A stretch of 64,000 nt of DNA, taken from NCBI RefSeq assembly GCF_047160095.1, contig NZ_AP038785.1, positions 2,170,001 to 2,234,000 on the forward strand. Direction: 5' to 3'. The translations under genes were made by a program, and so were the position numbers. Every line of letters starts with the position of its first letter. Position 1 is the stretch's first letter. Shown here piece by piece: positions 44,154 through 52,875 of the stretch. Source of the stretch: Rodentibacter abscessus (lineage in GTDB: Bacteria; Pseudomonadota; Gammaproteobacteria; Enterobacterales; Pasteurellaceae). The notes under the pieces are model-generated. The model was not told where the DNA came from. It did not search any database and was given only the letters and a program-made list of their open reading frames with translations.

Positions 44154-44996
44154 TTATTTCGGTACACCCCGCAATAACGGTATCGGCTCATAGGGTGCTT
44201 CAGATGTCGGTGCAGGTGTGTCGTTGAATAACAAAATAAAGGGTTTTGCTGGAATGACACGCTCGTTGCGCCATAAACTGCCCATCCCAACAAGTTGAAT
44301 ATCCGAAGGTAAATGTGCCAAACCTTGCCGTAACACCGTCACCGTATTTTTGCGCGGATGTCCGATAACGATTGCCGTGCCGTGCTTTCGTGCATATTGG
44401 AGTGCGGCTTGAAATTGGCGTTGAACGTCGGCAAATTCATTACTGTCATCAAGGAAGATGTGGCGATCTAGCGAGCGTACACCTTGCTCTTTTGCGATTT
44501 TACCCGCAACGGATTTTCCGATAGTTCGGCTATCTAAAAAGAATAAATGTTGTTCGTTTAATGCTTGCATTAAATGGCGCATTAATGTGCTGTCTGCCGT
44601 AGCGGCACTCCCCATATGATTGTTCATACCAATGGCATAATTTACGGTATCTTTTGCCATTTGAACACGGCCGGCTACTTGCTCTGCCGACATTCCTAAA
44701 TATAAACCGCCTTCCTCAATTTTTATTTGGCTTATCGGCTGCATCGGCATATGAATCAGCACATCACGACCTTGATTTTTTGCTTCCTGATTACGAGCTT
44801 TGGCATAAGGTGCAGAGGGAATAATCGCCACGGAAATTTCCCGCGGCATAGCGAAAATCGCAGCGTCTTCTTTCGGGTGATAGCCAATATCATCGATCAC
44901 AATAGCAAGTTTGCTTTGTGCGCTCACAAGTGAGGAGAAAAGTGCGGTCGAAAAAAGAATCAAATTTTTAACCGCACTTTTTAATATTTTATGCAT
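44154..44996 (-). CDS. Divergent polysaccharide deacetylase family protein (YibQ-like)
   Basis: 280-residue secreted protein: signal peptide (about 1-26) then KLAIVIDDIGYHPKED, ISVAIIPSAPYA, LIHMPMQP, GMNNHMGSAAT and FLDSRTIGKSVA, the motif order of the divergent deacetylase family found next to envC. ATG at 44996 overlaps the envC stop (TAATG); another ATG at 45008 is possible. The signal-peptide codons contain an inverted USS pair (44940, 44971). Probably acts on peptidoglycan or another wall polymer; enzymatic activity is not established for the family. Confidence 0.85.
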   Translation of the reverse strand: MHKILKSAVKNLILFSTALFSSLVSAQSKLAIVIDDIGYHPKEDAAIFAMPREISVAIIPSAPYAKARNQEAKNQGRDVLIHMPMQPISQIKIEEGGLYLGMSAEQVAGRVQMAKDTVNYAIGMNNHMGSAATADSTLMRHLMQALNEQHLFFLDSRTIGKSVAGKIAKEQGVRSLDRHIFLDDSNEFADVQRQFQAALQYARKHGTAIVIGHPRKNTVTVLRQGLAHLPSDIQLVGMGSLWRNERVIPAKPFILLFNDTPAPTSEAPYEPIPLLRGVPK

Positions 44997-46228
44997 TATT
45001 TTATCCATCCCGCAGGATTTACCGGCACGCCTTTTCGGCTAATACCAAAATATAAGGCAGGTCGGGAGAGTTCTCCGGTGTTGCCCACTTGAGCGATAGT
45101 TTGACCTGCCGAAACCAGTTGATTTGGCTTCACAAACACCGCTTGGTTAAAGCCGTATAAACTCAAATCACTGTCGCCGTGCTTAATAATGACCATATAA
45201 CCGTAACCGTTTAGCGGCCCGGCAAGAATCACACGACCGTTTGCAATGGCATGAACCGAAGTGCCGTTAGGAGCAGCAATCACCATTCCTTTCCAACGGG
45301 CTTCACCGGCTTGTGTCGAACCAAAGGCGTATAATGTCGACCCCTTTACCGGCTTGTTATACTGACGTTTTGCCGCACCCAGACCATTGCTACTGTTAAT
45401 TAATTGACGCTCTTGTACCGTCGGTTTATAAGGTTTAGAAGTACGTTTTTCTTCCGATTGTTTACGCTGTGCCAAGGCTTCCCGTTCACGCTGTTCTTGC
45501 TGGCGTGCGGCTTGTTCTGCCCGTTGAATTTCTTGGCGCAAGGCGGCTTCATTTGCACGTAAACTTTCTAATTTATTCTGATCTTTATTAATATTTTTAT
45601 TGATTTCATTTAAAGTGGATTGACGTTCACGCTGAATTTTTTCTAATTCTTGCTGTTGCTTTTTCTGTACGGAAAGCTGATCTCTATGGCTTTGTTGTTG
45701 TTCCAAAATCGCCTCTTTTTGTTTGACGATTTGTGCTTGCGTGGTTTGAAGATGATTAATCATTTCAATACGGGCTTGGTTTAAATGTTCGTAATACACT
45801 TTCATTCGTGCCGCTTTTTTCGCATCTTCCGATAACATTCGTTCCAACACGGAGGGATTCAATCCCGAACGATAAATTGCATCCATCTGCTTTGCCAGTT
45901 TGGCTTTTTGTTCACGCTCTTTTCTCTCTAATTGCTTGATTTGCTTGTCCGCTTCTGCGATTTGCTTGCGGATTTCTTTCAAACTGAGTTCCGTTTCACG
46001 CAGTTCGCCGGCAACAGAATTAATTTTGCTTTCTTGATTTTTCAAGGTGGATTGAAGTTGAGCCTGCTTACGTTTTTGCTCGGCAAGTTTTGACTCTTGT
46101 TGTTTGATTTGTTGTTGAATTTGATTGAGATTATTGCCATAGCCAAATGGTGAAAAGATAATGAGTCCACAGGCTAAAAGTGCGGTCATTTTTGAAAATG
46201 TTTTTGCGCTCGGTTTCCAATACTGCAT
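44996..46228 (-). CDS. envC: Murein hydrolase activator EnvC
   Basis: Periplasmic activator of septal amidases, recruited by FtsEX (ftsEX at 28 kb). 410 residues: signal peptide (about 1-31), a long coiled coil rich in Q/K/E (about 33-255) and a C-terminal LytM domain (about 290-410). The LytM domain lacks the zinc ligands of active M23 enzymes: LYFGISRKG stands where an HxH motif would be, as in E. coli EnvC, so it should be a regulator. The signal peptide includes USS-encoded MTAL (46178). Confidence 0.93.
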   Translation of the reverse strand: MQYWKPSAKTFSKMTALLACGLIIFSPFGYGNNLNQIQQQIKQQESKLAEQKRKQAQLQSTLKNQESKINSVAGELRETELSLKEIRKQIAEADKQIKQLERKEREQKAKLAKQMDAIYRSGLNPSVLERMLSEDAKKAARMKVYYEHLNQARIEMINHLQTTQAQIVKQKEAILEQQQSHRDQLSVQKKQQQELEKIQRERQSTLNEINKNINKDQNKLESLRANEAALRQEIQRAEQAARQQEQREREALAQRKQSEEKRTSKPYKPTVQERQLINSSNGLGAAKRQYNKPVKGSTLYAFGSTQAGEARWKGMVIAAPNGTSVHAIANGRVILAGPLNGYGYMVIIKHGDSDLSLYGFNQAVFVKPNQLVSAGQTIAQVGNTGELSRPALYFGISRKGVPVNPAGWIK

Positions 46229-46431
46229 ACATCAAATTCTAGAGATTCAAAGGGGAGTTAATATTGTTCACATTGAGTGTGAATAGTAGCATTATTTTAG
46301 GATCGCTAAAACGGGCTCCCTTGATTTTTTGCGAAAGATCAGGAAAACGTGCCTTTTCGCTTTTAAACCGAATGATTTTTTGCTATAAAAGTGCCCGTTT
46401 ATTTTTATTAACAGACCTTTAGGAGATCCTT

Positions 46432-47115
46432 ATGGAATTAGTCTTTATTCGTCACGGTTTCAGTGAATGGAATGCGAAAAACTTATTCACCGGCTGGCGC
46501 GATGTAAACCTTACCGAACGTGGTGTGGAAGAAGCCAAAGCGGCAGGTAAGAAATTATTGGATGCCGGTTATGAGTTTGATATCGCCTTTACTTCCGTAT
46601 TAACGCGTGCAATTAAAACTTGTAACATCGTGTTGGAAGAATCTCACCAATTATGGATTCCTCAAGTGAAAAACTGGCGTTTAAATGAACGTCATTACGG
46701 TGCATTGCAGGGTTTAGACAAAAAAGCGACGGCAGAACAATACGGTGATGAACAGGTTCATATTTGGCGTCGTTCTTATGATATTTCTCCGCCGGATTTA
46801 GATCCGCAAGATCCAAATTCCGCGCATAATGACCGCCGTTATGCGAACATTCCGTCCGATGTTGTGCCTAATGCGGAAAACTTAAAGATTACTTTAGAAC
46901 GCGCATTGCCATTCTGGGAAGATCAAATTGCGCCGGCAATGCTTTCCGGCAAACGTGTTTTAGTGGTGGCCCACGGTAACTCGCTTCGTGCATTGGCAAA
47001 ACACATCATCGGTATTTCTGATGCGGAAATTATGGATTTTGAAATTCCGACCGGTCAGCCGTTAGTGTTAAAACTTGATGATAAATTAAACTATATAGAA
47101 CATTATTATCTTTAA
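46432..47115 (+). CDS. gpmA: 2,3-bisphosphoglycerate-dependent phosphoglycerate mutase
   Basis: Interconverts 3- and 2-phosphoglycerate. 227 residues with the phospho-histidine motif RHGFSEWN (about 8-15; the usual Glu/Gln is Phe here, as I recall for H. influenzae), LNERHYGALQG (about 84-94) and VAHGNSLRAL (about 181-190). AGGAG 7 bases before the ATG. TATAAA at 46384-46389 is a candidate -10. Confidence 0.97.
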   Translation: MELVFIRHGFSEWNAKNLFTGWRDVNLTERGVEEAKAAGKKLLDAGYEFDIAFTSVLTRAIKTCNIVLEESHQLWIPQVKNWRLNERHYGALQGLDKKATAEQYGDEQVHIWRRSYDISPPDLDPQDPNSAHNDRRYANIPSDVVPNAENLKITLERALPFWEDQIAPAMLSGKRVLVVAHGNSLRALAKHIIGISDAEIMDFEIPTGQPLVLKLDDKLNYIEHYYL

Positions 47116-47128
47116 TTTAAAATTTTAT

Positions 47129-47299
47129 CGGTATTATGTAGCAGTTGCGCAAAATATTGTAGGGTGCGGTTAGGTGAAGCCGTAACGCACCAATAGAGGA
47201 TTTAATGATGAAATGGTGCGTTACGCAAAGCTTAACGCACCCTACCCCGATAAATATTGGATATAAAATTCTTTTTGTGCAACTGATATATAAATACCG
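47129..47299. repeat. Family A MITE-like repeat, copy A7 (complete)
   Basis: CGGTATTATGTAGCAGTTGC ... GCAACTGATATATAAATACCG. Core close to A2/A11. Ends 6 bp before family B copy B3. Confidence 0.9.
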
Positions 47300-47304
47300 A
47301 ATTT

Positions 47305-47370
47305 TATAGTGAATTAAATTTAAAAATGTCTACGGCTTGCGGTTTTGTATCCGTTTTAATTTAATTCACG
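47305..47370. repeat. Family B MITE-like element, copy B3 (internally deleted, inverted)
   Basis: 66 bp: TATAGTGAATTAAATTTAAA start, GGCTTGCGGTTTTGTATCCG interior, TTTAATTTAATTCACG end. It equals B1/B2 in reverse with the middle missing. Confidence 0.82.
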
Positions 47371-47378
47371 AGAGAATG

Positions 47379-47406
47379 AAGTGCGGTTAGTTTGGTCGCA
47401 CTTTTT
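47379..47406. terminator. USS-type hairpin downstream of gpmA
   Basis: AAGTGCG (47379) pairs with CGCACTT (from 47398), followed by a T-run; probable gpmA terminator just before the next gene. Confidence 0.6.
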
Positions 47407-47422
47407 GTTTAAGGAGAACATT

Positions 47423-48139
47423 ATGAAAAAATTCGTTAAGATGCTATTGGCGTTATTGCCTTTCATTACTGTGACAGCGATTGCCGCACCCGCACAAAAA
47501 ACCACAACAAAGCAAAGTGTTAAGCAAACGAAAAAAACACAGGTGAAAAAGTCGGCGGAGAAAAAGATCACGACAAAGAAAGCAGTGCTAAAAAAGACAA
47601 CAGAGAAAAAATCTGTTGAGAAAAAAACGAAAAGCAAGGCAGAAAATCAAAAAACGACACGGAAACAATCTGCTAAATCAGAAAAAAAGTTGGAGAAAAA
47701 ACAAGTTAGTACGGATAAAAAATCGGCTAAATCACAGGTGAAATCCACAGCTCAAAAATCTTCAAAAAAAGCAGATAAAGCAAAATTGATGCAGCAAAAA
47801 TCAGCTGAGAAAAAAGTGGAAAAGGTAGAAAACAATGTTGCGAAAGCCAAACCGCTTAGCCAAGTAAAAAAAGCCGTGATTGTGCCGAAATGCCAAGATA
47901 GCGAAGTGATTAAAGTGTTATCCGATGCTTTCAAACAACAAGGCAAAGCAACCGGTGTACCTATGACGGTAAAACAGCTTAGCCAAACCCGTGAAACGCA
48001 ATATTATCCACAGCAAGGTATTCGTAGTTGCCATACATTCGTGCAAACAAACGGTAAAAACTATCAAACGGATTATAGTGTGATTTTGAATGGAAGCGGC
48101 TTTTTTGTTCAAGTAGAAAATGCACAAGCGATGTTTTAG
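47423..48139 (+). CDS. Lysine-rich exported protein, unknown function
   Basis: 238 residues: signal peptide (about 1-21, AIAA), then about 125 residues dominated by Lys, Thr, Ser, Ala, Glu and Gln with repeated EKK/KSA/TTK words and no hydrophobic core, then a compact C-terminal domain (about 155-238) with two cysteines (in PKCQDSE and RSCHTF) that could form a disulfide. Start at 47423 with AAGGAGA; the frame is open to 47381. The basic region could bind LPS, DNA or wall polymers; no family recognised. Confidence 0.75.
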   Translation: MKKFVKMLLALLPFITVTAIAAPAQKTTTKQSVKQTKKTQVKKSAEKKITTKKAVLKKTTEKKSVEKKTKSKAENQKTTRKQSAKSEKKLEKKQVSTDKKSAKSQVKSTAQKSSKKADKAKLMQQKSAEKKVEKVENNVAKAKPLSQVKKAVIVPKCQDSEVIKVLSDAFKQQGKATGVPMTVKQLSQTRETQYYPQQGIRSCHTFVQTNGKNYQTDYSVILNGSGFFVQVENAQAMF

Positions 48140-48174
48140 ATAATGCAGGATTGGTCGCTCACTCAAGTCACCAA

Positions 48175-48254
48175 TCATCGTAGGTGCGTTAGGCGAAGCC
48201 GTAACGCACCGATTATGACCATGAAATGGTGCGTAACGAAAGCTCAACGAACCT
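48175..48254. repeat. Family A MITE-like repeat, copy A8 (ends eroded)
   Basis: Core only: ATCATCGTAGGTGCGTTAGG ... GGTGCGTAACGAAAGCTCAA; terminal repeats not recognisable. Between convergent genes; ends at the rluE stop. Confidence 0.75.
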
Positions 48255-48922
48255 TATTTTCTTTTTAACCTAAAGAATAATTTCTCAATTTCCCTTTCTG
48301 ACAATTCCCGATATTCTCCGTTTGCCAATCCCGCAATCGATAATATGCCCATTTGATAACGGATTAAACGCAATGTCGGAAAGCCGATATGAGCCGTCAT
48401 ACGGCGTACTTGGCGATTGCGTCCTTCCGTGATTTTAATTTCTAACCAAGATGTGGGGATAGATTTTCGCTCACGGATAGGCGGATGACGTTGCCATAAA
48501 TTCGGTGTTGAAATCAACCGCACTTTTGCCGGTTTTGTCATTCCGTCTTTAAGCTCTACTCCTTGACGTAAAGGCATCAAATCCTGCTCGCTCGGTTCAC
48601 CTTCCACCTGCACCCAATAGGTTTTTTCCGTTTTGAATTTGGGATCAGCGAGGCGGTGTTGTAATTCCCCGTTATTAGTGAGAATAAGCAAGCCCTCACT
48701 GTCGCGATCAAGCCGTCCTGCGGCATAAATATGAGGGATAGAGATAAAATCTTTAAGTGTAGTCCGCCCATTTTCATCGGTGAATTGGGTTAACACATCA
48801 AAAGGCTTATTAAAAATGATAACCCGTGTTTTTACGGGTGTTTTTACCTTTGGCTTGTGTGATTTAAAGGAAACGCCAACGGTTTTTTTGTTGGCGTTTG
48901 AACGAGGAAGAATCTTACGCAT
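48254..48922 (-). CDS. rluE: 23S rRNA pseudouridine-2457 synthase
   Basis: 222 residues of the RsuA/RluB/E/F family without S4 domain: VIIFNKPFDVLTQF start of the core, catalytic AAGRLDRDSEGLLILTNNG (about 68-86, Asp in LDRD), EKTYWVQVEG and NRQVRRMTAHIGFPTLRLIR. A Lys-rich N-terminal extension (1-35) precedes. ATG overlaps the stop of the upstream gene (TAATG), so it is coupled. USS at 48517. Confidence 0.92.
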   Translation of the reverse strand: MRKILPRSNANKKTVGVSFKSHKPKVKTPVKTRVIIFNKPFDVLTQFTDENGRTTLKDFISIPHIYAAGRLDRDSEGLLILTNNGELQHRLADPKFKTEKTYWVQVEGEPSEQDLMPLRQGVELKDGMTKPAKVRLISTPNLWQRHPPIRERKSIPTSWLEIKITEGRNRQVRRMTAHIGFPTLRLIRYQMGILSIAGLANGEYRELSEREIEKLFFRLKRK

Positions 48923-49473
48923 TAGTGGCTTTTGTGGCTGGTACTGTAAAGAATTTTATCGGTATAAGCCAACGCAATTGCAGAGACTAAGAAACCAAGG
49001 TGCAAGAAAAGCTGCCACATCATAGTTTTTTCCGGAAGGTTACTGACATTGACAAAAGTTTGTAACATATGAATCGATGAAATCGTGATAATCGACATAG
49101 AGAGTTTCACTTTTAACACTGTGGCATTAACGTGGCTCATCCATTCAGGTTGATCCGGGTGGTTTCGTGTTTTCAGTTTTGAGACGAAAATCTCATAGCC
49201 GCCAATCGTCACCATCACCAGCAAATTGGCAATCATCACAACATCAATCAGATTTAGCACGGCAAGCATAATGGTATTGGAGTCCATTTCATTGATATTG
49301 GTAATCAGATGCCAAAGGGATTTCATAAATTTGTAGGCGTAAATCCCTTGCACAACAACAAGACCGAGATAAATCGGTAATTGTAACCAACGGCTGGCAA
49401 AAATAATTTTGCTGATTGCGTTAGATTGGCGATTATATTTTGCATAGGGATCGGGTGATTTTTGCTGTTCCAT
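48922..49473 (-). CDS. yqhA: UPF0114 family membrane protein (YqhA-like)
   Basis: 183 residues with about four membrane helices (29-50, 70-92, 118-140, 150-168) and family text FASRWLQLPIYLGLVVVQG and ETMMWQL-like C-terminal pieces. Function unknown in the family. Same transcript as rluE by one-base overlap. Confidence 0.85.
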   Translation of the reverse strand: MEQQKSPDPYAKYNRQSNAISKIIFASRWLQLPIYLGLVVVQGIYAYKFMKSLWHLITNINEMDSNTIMLAVLNLIDVVMIANLLVMVTIGGYEIFVSKLKTRNHPDQPEWMSHVNATVLKVKLSMSIITISSIHMLQTFVNVSNLPEKTMMWQLFLHLGFLVSAIALAYTDKILYSTSHKSH

Positions 49474-49503
49474 TCATTTTTCCTAAATTAGCGTGAATTA
49501 AAT

Positions 49504-49534
49504 AAAAAAACCGCCAAAAAATAGCAGTTTTTTT
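49504..49534 (-). terminator. Probable rmuC terminator
   Basis: AAAAAAACCGC and GCaGTTTTTTT form an imperfect hairpin just downstream of the rmuC stop on the minus strand. Confidence 0.5.
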
Positions 49535-49556
49535 GAAAATAGCAAGCCTCAATATA

Positions 49557-51161
49557 TTATTTTTCATCCTGTGTCATCAGTGATAAACGGCTTAAATCCA
49601 CATCATTATGTAATAGTTCTATATTCGGCATCACTTTGTTTGCCTTAGCGGATAAATCTTTAAAACGTTCTACTTTACCCACTAAACCTTGCTGACCGAC
49701 CAATGCGGTAACCGTGCTGTTATATTGATTGCTGACGGTAGAAAGCGTGTTACCCAGTTTATTTAATCGCTCTGCAACCAAGCAAATTTGATTATAAATT
49801 TCACCGGCTTTTTCAGCGATTTCTTTTGCTTCCGCATTGCCGCGTTCAATACGCCATAGGTTGGCAACCGTACGCAGAATCGGCATTAACGTGGTATGTG
49901 ATACCATAATGACATTTTTCTCATAGCCATAATTGAAAAGGCTCGGATCTAATTTTAAGGCTTCAATATATGCCGGTTCAACAGCGATAAACATCAATAC
50001 AAAATTTGGGCTACGCATACCGATTAAGTTGCTGTAATCCTTTTTGTGAAGATCATCAATGTGATTTTTCAGGGCTTTTATATGCTCTTTCATTAAGCGT
50101 TCCTGCTCAAAATCTTCCTCAGAATTGACCGCACTTTCATAGGCAACCAGCGACATTTTACTGTCGATGATGATGTTTTTATTATCCGGCAAATTTAAAA
50201 CGAAATCGGGATAATTCCGTCCGCCCTGTTCATCTTTAAAATGAGCTTGTGCACGGTAATGCACGTTTTCAATTAAGCCCGCAAGTTGAAGCGTGCGTTC
50301 CAGTTGCACTTCTCCCCAATTACCAAGGGTTTTCTTTTCCCCTTTGAGGGCGGAAGTCAGATTGTTGGCTTGTTGCGACATATTTAATCCGATTTCCAAC
50401 ACTTTTTTAATTTCCGCTTCCAAGCCGGCATTGCCTTTCACCGATTCCGAGTGAATTTCATTTACACGTTTTTGAAAACCCTCAATTTGTTCACGGAAGG
50501 GTTTTAACAAGGTCTCCAATGTAGTGAGATTGGTTTGGTTAAAAGAACGGGCTTTTTCATCCAAAATACGATTGGCAAGATTTTGGAACTCAATACTCAG
50601 TTGCTGTTTGGATTGCTCGATATTTTGTTGTTGCTCGGTAAAGTGCTTCTCTTTTGCGGCAAGAGTGGTTTTCAATGCCGTGAGTTCTTGCGAAAGTGCA
50701 GTCAATTTTTCTGTTAAATTTTGCACCTCTTGTTCTTTACGGGATAAATGGTTTTGGCTTTGTTGTAATTGGTTTTCGAGACTTTCCGCTTGTGCCGAAG
50801 CAATACCGAAACGTTCTTTTAATGCGGTGATTTGTGAGCCGATTTGATCGTTCCGATTTTGTTCTTCATCTAATTCTTTGCTGAGATAGCTGATTTTTTC
50901 GTCCCGTTCATTCAAACGAATTTGCAACCCTTCACTTTCCGTTTGAGCCTTGACAGTTTGCTGCTCCAATTGATTTTTTTGTTGGTTCAGCACATCAAAA
51001 CGTTCGGCAAGTTGATTGAAATCCAAGTTGGCTTTGTTTAAATCTTGCTGTAATTCCTGCACATCACGGGTGCGGCGCGCCAACAAAAAACCAAGAATAA
51101 TCAAGATAAAAAGTGAGATACCAAGTAAAGTGAGAAAGGGCGGGGTAATCCAAGTTGTCAT
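49557..51161 (-). CDS. rmuC: DNA recombination protein RmuC
   Basis: 534 residues: N-terminal membrane anchor (about 8-27), a long Q/E-rich coiled coil (about 33-215) and the RmuC nuclease-like domain (about 235-470, with GNWGEVQLERTLQLAGL and IIIDSKMSLVAYE). Limits inversions at short inverted repeats in E. coli; noteworthy in a genome rich in palindromic repeats and inverted USS. USS at 50128. Confidence 0.94.
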   Translation of the reverse strand: MTTWITPPFLTLLGISLFILIILGFLLARRTRDVQELQQDLNKANLDFNQLAERFDVLNQQKNQLEQQTVKAQTESEGLQIRLNERDEKISYLSKELDEEQNRNDQIGSQITALKERFGIASAQAESLENQLQQSQNHLSRKEQEVQNLTEKLTALSQELTALKTTLAAKEKHFTEQQQNIEQSKQQLSIEFQNLANRILDEKARSFNQTNLTTLETLLKPFREQIEGFQKRVNEIHSESVKGNAGLEAEIKKVLEIGLNMSQQANNLTSALKGEKKTLGNWGEVQLERTLQLAGLIENVHYRAQAHFKDEQGGRNYPDFVLNLPDNKNIIIDSKMSLVAYESAVNSEEDFEQERLMKEHIKALKNHIDDLHKKDYSNLIGMRSPNFVLMFIAVEPAYIEALKLDPSLFNYGYEKNVIMVSHTTLMPILRTVANLWRIERGNAEAKEIAEKAGEIYNQICLVAERLNKLGNTLSTVSNQYNSTVTALVGQQGLVGKVERFKDLSAKANKVMPNIELLHNDVDLSRLSLMTQDEK

Positions 51162-51279
51162 AATTTCCTCAAATTTTTGGCAAATTCTAACACAGCCGAA
51201 AAATTTTTAGAAAAGTAGGGCGGGCAAATTTTTGCCCACCGATTCAAGGAGGGAATTTCAATGGTGAGCAACAAGTTGC

Positions 51280-51383
51280 CGACCCTAAGGGCGACGCACC
51301 ATTTCATCATTAAATCGTGTTAATTGGTGCGTTATGGCTTTGCCTAACGCACCACGGTGATTTGTGCGCTTGATACATAATAG
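51280..51383. repeat. Family A MITE-like repeat, copy A9 (degenerate)
   Basis: GGCGACGCACC ... GGTGCGTTATGGCTTTGCCT ... GTGCGCTTGATACATAATA: right terminal repeat and core kept, left part eroded. Between rmuC and fis. Confidence 0.78.
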
Positions 51384-51410
51384 CGTTATTTTTCCGGCGA
51401 TCCAAAAACA

Positions 51411-51438
51411 AAAAAGACGAACAAATGTTCGTCTTTTT
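51411..51438 (-). terminator. dusB-fis terminator
   Basis: Perfect 12-bp stem AAAAAGACGAAC/GTTCGTCTTTTT with a 4-nt loop. Confidence 0.88.
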
Positions 51439-51452
51439 GATGGCGTAGGGCA

Positions 51453-51752
51453 TTAACCCATACCGTATTTTTTTAATTTTTTGCGTAACGTACCACGGTT
51501 GATGCCGAGCATATTTGCAGCACGTGTTTGGTTACCGCGAGTATATTGCATAACCATATCTAACATCGGGTGTTCAACTTCCGCTAATACTAATTCGTAA
51601 AGATCATTCACATCTTGACCATCTAATTGTGATAAGTAATTGCGTAATGCTTGTTTTACTGAATCGCGTAATGGTTTATTGGTAACTTGTGATTGAGCGT
51701 TTAAAACTGAAACGGTTAACGCTTCGGACGGATTACGTTGTTGTTCTAACAT
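51453..51752 (-). CDS. fis: DNA-binding protein Fis
   Basis: 99-residue nucleoid protein; C-terminal helix-turn-helix QTRAANMLGINRGTLRKKLKKYGM (about 74-97) is nearly the canonical Fis sequence. Controls rRNA promoters and recombination. Second gene after dusB, overlapping it by 7 bp, as in enterobacteria. Confidence 0.97.
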   Translation of the reverse strand: MLEQQRNPSEALTVSVLNAQSQVTNKPLRDSVKQALRNYLSQLDGQDVNDLYELVLAEVEHPMLDMVMQYTRGNQTRAANMLGINRGTLRKKLKKYGMG

Positions 51753-52726
51753 TTTTCTTTATCCAAAATTGAATTTAAAAAATCTTCCAACACAATAAGT
51801 TGTTCTTTCGGATCACTGATTGCGTTAAAAGTCTGTCTAAAAACGGAATCGGGTTGAATTCCCTGTAAATACCAAGCCACGTGTTTGCGTGCGATTCGGT
51901 AGCCTTTTTGTTCACCATAGAATTGATGTAATTCTTGAATATGGCGTAAAATTTGACCGCACTTTTCACATAAACTTGGTGGTTGAATTATCGAATCCCG
52001 CTCAATTAAGCTTTCCATCGATTGAAATAACCAAGGATTACCTAATGCTGCGCGACCGATCATTATTGCATCGGCACCTGTGTAATCAAGCACCGCTTTT
52101 GCTTTCTCGGCAGAATCAATATCACCATTTGCAATTACCGGAATTGAGATGGCTTGTTTGACTGCACGAATATTTTCGTATTCGGCTTCTCCCTCAAAAA
52201 GACATTCTCTCGTTCGTCCATGAATGGTTAAAGCCTGAATACCGGATTGTTCGGCAATTTTGCCGATTTGTATACAGTTTCGATTGGATTTATCCCAGCC
52301 GGTGCGAATTTTCAAGGTTACCGGCACATCAACGGCATTCACCACTTCTTGTAGAATTTTTTCTACCAATTCGGGGAATTGTAGTAGAGCAGAACCTGCC
52401 AATTTACGATTCACCTTTTTAGCGGGGCAACCCATGTTGATGTCGATGATCTCTGCACCGTACTCTACGTTTACCGCCGCAGCTTGTGCCATTTCCAACG
52501 GATCAGAACCGGCAATTTGCACTGCATTAATGCCGAGATCTTCACTATGCGCTAAGCGCAGTTTGGATTTCTCCGTGTGCCAAACTTGAGGATTGGTTGA
52601 CATCATTTCTGAAAATGTCAAACCTGCACCATAATGGGCACAAAGACGGCGAAAGGGTTTGTCGGTAATGCCTGCCATCGGGGCAAGTAAAATACGATTT
52701 TTTAATTGGTATGAACCGATTCGCAT
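51746..52726 (-). CDS. dusB: tRNA-dihydrouridine synthase B
   Basis: Flavin enzyme reducing uridine in the tRNA D-loop (U17 in E. coli). 326 residues: LAPMAGITDKPFR (about 15-27), catalytic Cys in DINMGCPAKKV (about 95-105), MIGRAALGNPWLF (about 220-232). Leads the dusB-fis operon. USS at 51956. Confidence 0.96.
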   Translation of the reverse strand: MRIGSYQLKNRILLAPMAGITDKPFRRLCAHYGAGLTFSEMMSTNPQVWHTEKSKLRLAHSEDLGINAVQIAGSDPLEMAQAAAVNVEYGAEIIDINMGCPAKKVNRKLAGSALLQFPELVEKILQEVVNAVDVPVTLKIRTGWDKSNRNCIQIGKIAEQSGIQALTIHGRTRECLFEGEAEYENIRAVKQAISIPVIANGDIDSAEKAKAVLDYTGADAIMIGRAALGNPWLFQSMESLIERDSIIQPPSLCEKCGQILRHIQELHQFYGEQKGYRIARKHVAWYLQGIQPDSVFRQTFNAISDPKEQLIVLEDFLNSILDKEKC

Positions 52727-52765
52727 TTTACTTTAACCACCTTTAAACAAGCCTAAATCCAATTA

Positions 52766-52810
52766 TTGTCGAATAGGGCGACAATCGACAAGGCGTGCTA
52801 TGATACGCAT
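52766..52810 (-). promoter_or_regulatory. dusB-fis promoter and leader hairpin
   Basis: On the minus strand TATCAT (52805-52800) is followed by the GC-rich discriminator AGCACGCC, a mark of stringently and growth-rate controlled promoters. A TTGTCG/CGACAA hairpin (52766-52771, 52779-52784) lies in the leader. The -35 (TTTCAA) is weak. Confidence 0.45.
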
Positions 52811-52875
52811 TTCGACTTAGTTTGAAAAGTGAAATTTGTTCAAAAAATACACTTTTTTTGATTGACAAAAAGAGA

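Noticed and set aside
44996..46228. EnvC as an active M23 peptidase
   Set aside because: The LytM domain lacks the zinc-binding histidine/aspartate set, so an activator role is preferred.
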